From contig UQTJ01000022.1 in the NCBI GenBank assembly GCA_900544075.1, forward strand, positions 1 to 55,632: a stretch of DNA of 55,632 bases. The letters run 5' to 3'. Position numbers and translations under genes: made by a program. Each line of letters begins with the position of its first letter. Within the stretch, counting starts at the first letter, position 1. The stretch is from an uncultured Bacteroides sp. (GTDB lineage Bacteria; Bacteroidota; Bacteroidia; Bacteroidales; Bacteroidaceae). The notes under the pieces were generated by a model, which saw only the letters and a program-made list of their open reading frames with translations, ran no database searches and had not been told where the DNA came from. Of the stretch, positions 53,320 to 55,632 are shown piece by piece.

Positions 53320-53763
53320 ATGCAGCTATTTCATCTTCTGTAGCTTCTCGTTCAGCCAAAATGTAAGGTTGTATAAGGACTGCACAGAACTCTTTTTTAC
53401 TATTATAGGCGAAACCTATCATCTGATAAGGTACGTTACCAAATAACTTGTTGTGTGCATTAATGCGGATGAAGAAATTCTCCAAATCATCACCTGCGTA
53501 TTAAAATTATTCAGTTTAATAACGATATTATCTTTGTTTCCTGTATAGACCTCGTTTTCTCCACCTTTGCTAAGAAATTCAACATTTAAGTTAGAAAGGG
53601 AAATCCATAAATTGTTGTAATTGGCAAAGTCTATCAGCTCTTTTGTTTGCCCTCTCTTATAGCTTTCTGTTGGTTCAAGCGTTCCTGTTGTTTCCTTTTT
53701 TCTTCTAACGATATGGGCTGCTTGCTCCAGAATGCTATTGATTGGCGAGTTCGTTCTAACCAT
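53320..53763 (-). pseudogene. Remnant of a polyvalent protein-kinase-like gene (frameshifted)
   Basis: Frame one begins MVRTNSPINSILEQAAHIV and contains FLSKGGENEVYTGN and DNIVIKLNNF, a nucleotide-loop/lysine region like that of the putative polyvalent protein kinase domain of Bacteroidales mobile elements. Near 53490 the frame shifts: the homologous text continues as GDDLENFFIRINAHNKLFG in another frame, through QPYILAEREATEDE, then fuses to YhcG at about 53315. The gene is therefore decayed. A TATCTTTG -7 element (53818-53825, minus) is still present upstream. Confidence 0.7.
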
Positions 53764-53882
53764 CCTTTGTGAAATTCATTTATATATTCCATAAATCTTA
53801 TGTTTATGAGTTCAGAACAAAGATAGTTATTCTTTTTTTTTCTTTTATATGTTCTATTGTTCTGTGTTTACGGTATATCCCT

Positions 53883-53906
53883 ATATTGTCACCATTGTGA
53901 CAATAT
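53883..53906. promoter_or_regulatory. Perfect palindrome, possible operator
   Basis: ATATTGTCAC, loop CATT, GTGACAATAT: a 10-bp perfect inverted repeat about 60 bp upstream of the pseudogene's -7 element and 30 bp behind the lipoprotein gene. No U-tract on either side, so an operator is more likely than a terminator. Confidence 0.5.
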
Positions 53907-53934
53907 CCTTGTTTCTTATAAGGTCATTTCCCAA

Positions 53935-54888
53935 TCAGACATTTGGGCTTTCAGTTATAGTGCCGTCGTCTATGTTCAGGTAGAATGTATATTCTTTTTG
54001 TGTTCCGTCATAAAATAGATAATCCACTTTACACTTCCATATGTTGGATGTATTTTCAAGAACGGAAACAGAGCGTTGTGTATTGTCTGGCACTTCAAAT
54101 GGTGGAATGATGTCTGTACTCCAAACCTTATGGTAATCTATAGTAATGTTGGTTCGATAAAAACTTAATCCTGATGATTGTATCACGTCAGTGTAAGACA
54201 CAATGTATAAATTATTAAATTTAGAATTATAATGATTATCATTTAAGAAGTAACTATATTCGTCAAAGAAGGGGCTTCTTGTTGTATAAATGGTATCTCC
54301 ATTATCCTTGCAGCAAGCCCATTCGTATCTGCCGTTATAAATATTCAACATTGCTGCATCTTTATACCATGGAACAGGAGGATAAAAATAATGTCCTTCA
54401 GGAACAATACTCGTAACTTTCTTTAATTCGCTACCCTTAAAAAAAATGTAGGTTTGTGTGAAAGAGCCAGTCCCACTACTATATTCCAAGTTAACTTGAG
54501 CTATAAATCCATTTTCCGTAGGCGCTAATCCAAATGGACTAATATACTGTAAAGACAAATCTACGTACTCCCCATATCCAACATGTTGATTATTAATTTC
54601 CTTTTCTGTTATTTCCTTATCCTTTATTTCATATAACTTATCACATGTTAGAGTATCAAAAACTCCTATCCAAAGATGCTGGTCAGGCAATAGCCCTGTT
54701 GCCATCATTTTACCGTTTGTTTCTTTGAAATTAAGAAACTCATAATCATTTGGGTTTATTCCATATATAGAAGAAAGGTATTCTTCATAAGTATAAGACT
54801 CAGTCTCTGCATCATCCTTTTCACAAGAAATAAATCCTACGCATACTGCAACCAATAAAGCGGTTGCCAATAATCTAAATGTTTTCAT
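53935..54888 (-). CDS. Orphan lipoprotein, unknown
   Basis: 317 residues. Signal peptide with lipobox FISC (Cys22) followed by Glu-Lys-Asp-Asp-Ala-Glu, the acidic stretch seen in exported and often surface-exposed Bacteroides lipoproteins. The mature protein is rich in Tyr, Asn and Asp and predicted to be mostly beta; no family recognised. An odd feature is its control: a leader of about 310 nt with competing hairpins and an intrinsic terminator ends 40 nt before the ATG. Lower GC than the core genes to its left. Confidence 0.8.
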   Translation of the reverse strand: MKTFRLLATALLVAVCVGFISCEKDDAETESYTYEEYLSSIYGINPNDYEFLNFKETNGKMMATGLLPDQHLWIGVFDTLTCDKLYEIKDKEITEKEINNQHVGYGEYVDLSLQYISPFGLAPTENGFIAQVNLEYSSGTGSFTQTYIFFKGSELKKVTSIVPEGHYFYPPVPWYKDAAMLNIYNGRYEWACCKDNGDTIYTTRSPFFDEYSYFLNDNHYNSKFNNLYIVSYTDVIQSSGLSFYRTNITIDYHKVWSTDIIPPFEVPDNTQRSVSVLENTSNIWKCKVDYLFYDGTQKEYTFYLNIDDGTITESPNV

Positions 54889-54930
54889 TGTAATATTTAA
54901 TTGCGCTCACCTGCTCCCTATGGATAAGCA

Positions 54931-55083
54931 GTAAATAAAAAGGTGTGGGAACTATATTGCTTTATCCTATTCTCTGGCTTCTCGCATTGCCTTGGCATGG
55001 ATAAAACAATAGCCCCACACCAAACGGTATATAGAAACCTTACAATCATAAGGTAGGTATATATCAAATGTGGGTGCTATTGC
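54931..55083 (-). promoter_or_regulatory. Candidate transcription attenuator in the lipoprotein leader
   Basis: Reading the minus strand: segment A (55069-55083), segment B (54999-55021), segment C (54942-54967). B can pair with A (CAATAGC-CCCACA, 13 bp around one bulged A) or with C (GGATAAA..CAATA..CCACACC, about 20 bp with small bulges). The B-C stem is followed by TTTTTATTT (54933-54941), an intrinsic terminator. A-B and B-C cannot form together. A second hairpin, ACCTTA/TAAGGT flanked by TATATACC/GGTATATA, lies between A and B. No known riboswitch class is recognised. Confidence 0.65.
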
Positions 55084-55095
55084 TATCATCTTCAT
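54967..55095 (-). CDS. Leader ORF, 42 codons, across the attenuator
   Basis: ATG at 55095, stop TAG at 54967-54969. The peptide starts MKMIAIAPTFDIYLPYD and ends CFIHAKAMREARE. It spans segments A and B and stops exactly where the terminator arm C begins, so a terminating ribosome would cover C and block the B-C stem. No good Shine-Dalgarno. It may be a true leader peptide or a chance ORF inside a structured RNA. Confidence 0.35.
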   Translation of the reverse strand: MKMIAIAPTFDIYLPYDCKVSIYRLVWGYCFIHAKAMREARE

Positions 55096-55208
55096 GCCAT
55101 TTCAAATTTTGCGAGAATTTGAGAATAGAAGATAATTTCAATAAACACCTTTCGTTTAATTATGTCCTTCCAGTTTATTATTAACTCTATAATCCACTGA
55201 AATTGTTG

Positions 55209-55216
55209 CAAATGTA
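55209..55216 (-). promoter_or_regulatory. -7 element for the lipoprotein leader transcript
   Basis: TACATTTG on the minus strand; no clear -33 element. It would give a leader of about 310 nt that contains the whole attenuator. Confidence 0.4.
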
Positions 55217-55411
55217 ATGAAATGTTTTGATATCTTGAATGAAATTTAAAATAAATATTAACTTATATACTCAATTCTTTTATATGGCTATTTATATATG
55301 ACTTTTTCTTTTGATATTTTGAAGCCGTTATCTCAAAATAAATCTCTGATATGTTATGAATTTTGTCTATCAGTTTATTTATGATTATAATATTTAAATA
55401 TTAGTGGATAT

Positions 55412-55447
55412 AAAAAAGGACAACTAACTTAATAGCTGTCCTTCTTT
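55412..55447 (-). terminator. Distal minus-strand terminator
   Basis: Stem AAGGACA / TGTCCTT, then TTTTTT on the minus strand. It lies about 90 nt behind the first terminator of the gene at the window end. Confidence 0.7.
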
Positions 55448-55535
55448 CAAAATCAATATAATGTTGTTTGTTTCTTGGAATAATGGTATTTTATAGAGAA
55501 AAATAAATATCTATAGAATACCATTTACAGAGTAA

Positions 55536-55575
55536 AAAAAACTCCTGCAACCATTTAGATTACAGGAGTTTATAT
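55536..55575 (-). terminator. Terminator of the gene at the window end
   Basis: Stem AAACTCCTG / CAGGAGTTT, followed on the minus strand by TTTTTTT; 18 nt behind the stop of the partial CDS. Confidence 0.8.
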
Positions 55576-55592
55576 ATTTGATTAAGTATAGA

Positions 55593-55632
55593 TTACTTAT
55601 TCAAAGCAGTAGCAACGTCAACTGCGCAAGCT
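55593..55632 (-). CDS. C-terminus of an unidentified protein
   Basis: Minus-strand reading gives ACAVDVATALNK then TAA, with a terminator right behind. Twelve residues are too few to name the protein. Confidence 0.6.
   Translation of the reverse strand, partial: ACAVDVATALNK

Noticed and set aside
52487..53485. Functional YhcG nuclease with TTG start
   Set aside because: The first 55 residues belong to another family and the frame enters from a broken gene; no proper start or promoter of its own.
53419..53763. Separate intact small gene upstream of the YhcG remnant
   Set aside because: Its last 20 or so codons lose the homology, which continues in another frame; best read as the frameshifted start of a dead gene.
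54942..55095. Known riboswitch class in the lipoprotein leader (TPP, cobalamin, SAM, c-di-GMP)
   Set aside because: None of the conserved cores of these classes is present; only the switching architecture is seen.

Overview
The window is chromosomal DNA from a member of the Bacteroidales, most likely a gut Bacteroides/Phocaeicola-type organism. The evidence is: sigma-ABfr-type promoters (TTTG, 19-20 nt, TAnnTTTG) in front of many genes and few Shine-Dalgarno sequences; family-typical genes (type III glutamine synthetase, methylmalonyl-CoA mutase mutA-mutB, S46 dipeptidyl-peptidases, DUF3078, DUF4251, DUF5020, DUF5715); and lipoproteins with Bacteroidetes-style lipoboxes. This is judged by eye; no database was searched.

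Layout. 1-2.5 kb: 3' end of a tRNA-Pro, a TrkH potassium transporter, a CBM9-like protein. 2.5-8.7 kb (minus): an S9 dipeptidyl-peptidase with YjbQ, and pyrG-yidC. 8.8-11.9 kb (plus): DUF3078 barrel, TRIC channel, DUF1460 amidase-like protein. 12-16.3 kb (minus): a tandem pair of S46 peptidases, one with the DPP7-type and one with the DPP11-type specificity residue. 16.6-19.3 kb (plus): four small envelope proteins. 19.4-20.9 kb (minus): YitT and a Crp/Fnr regulator. 21.1-25.1 kb (plus): dapL, glnN, TspO. 25.4-28.6 kb (minus): a divergent GH29-like protein and serB. 28.7-32.4 kb (plus): DUF5020 barrel with an NCS2 permease, then an AAA-ATPase/nuclease. 32.5-36.6 kb: a very AT-rich cassette. 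36.7-40.8 kb (minus): mutA-mutB. 41-45.7 kb (plus): AspT-like transporter, ABC-F ATPase, lipoprotein. 45.8-49.4 kb (minus): YgiQ radical SAM protein with a small partner, and YeiH. 49.5-52 kb (plus): DUF5715, truA, EamA transporter. 52.5-55.6 kb (minus): a chimeric pseudogene, an orphan lipoprotein behind a long structured leader, and the end of an unidentified gene.

Three things deserve attention. (1) At least eight intergenic spaces carry arrays of 4-8 short words repeated with a period of 11 nt (22 nt for alternating units). The words differ between arrays (GTTC/GAAC; TTTAAA; CACGTTCGTG; TAGTCGGC), but the period and the inverted or self-palindromic design are the same. I know of no named element that matches. 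(2) A single promoter drives four tightly coupled AT-rich genes: a coiled-coil protein, a PD-(D/E)XK nuclease, an RNase J-like beta-CASP metallo-hydrolase and an MPPED-like phosphoesterase. A small three-helix membrane protein lies divergently beside them. The nuclease content and island-like composition make this a candidate undescribed defence module. (3) The orphan lipoprotein at 53.9-54.9 kb has a leader of about 310 nt with two mutually exclusive long stems, one ending in an intrinsic terminator, and a 42-codon ORF across the switching segments, which is the design of an attenuator.
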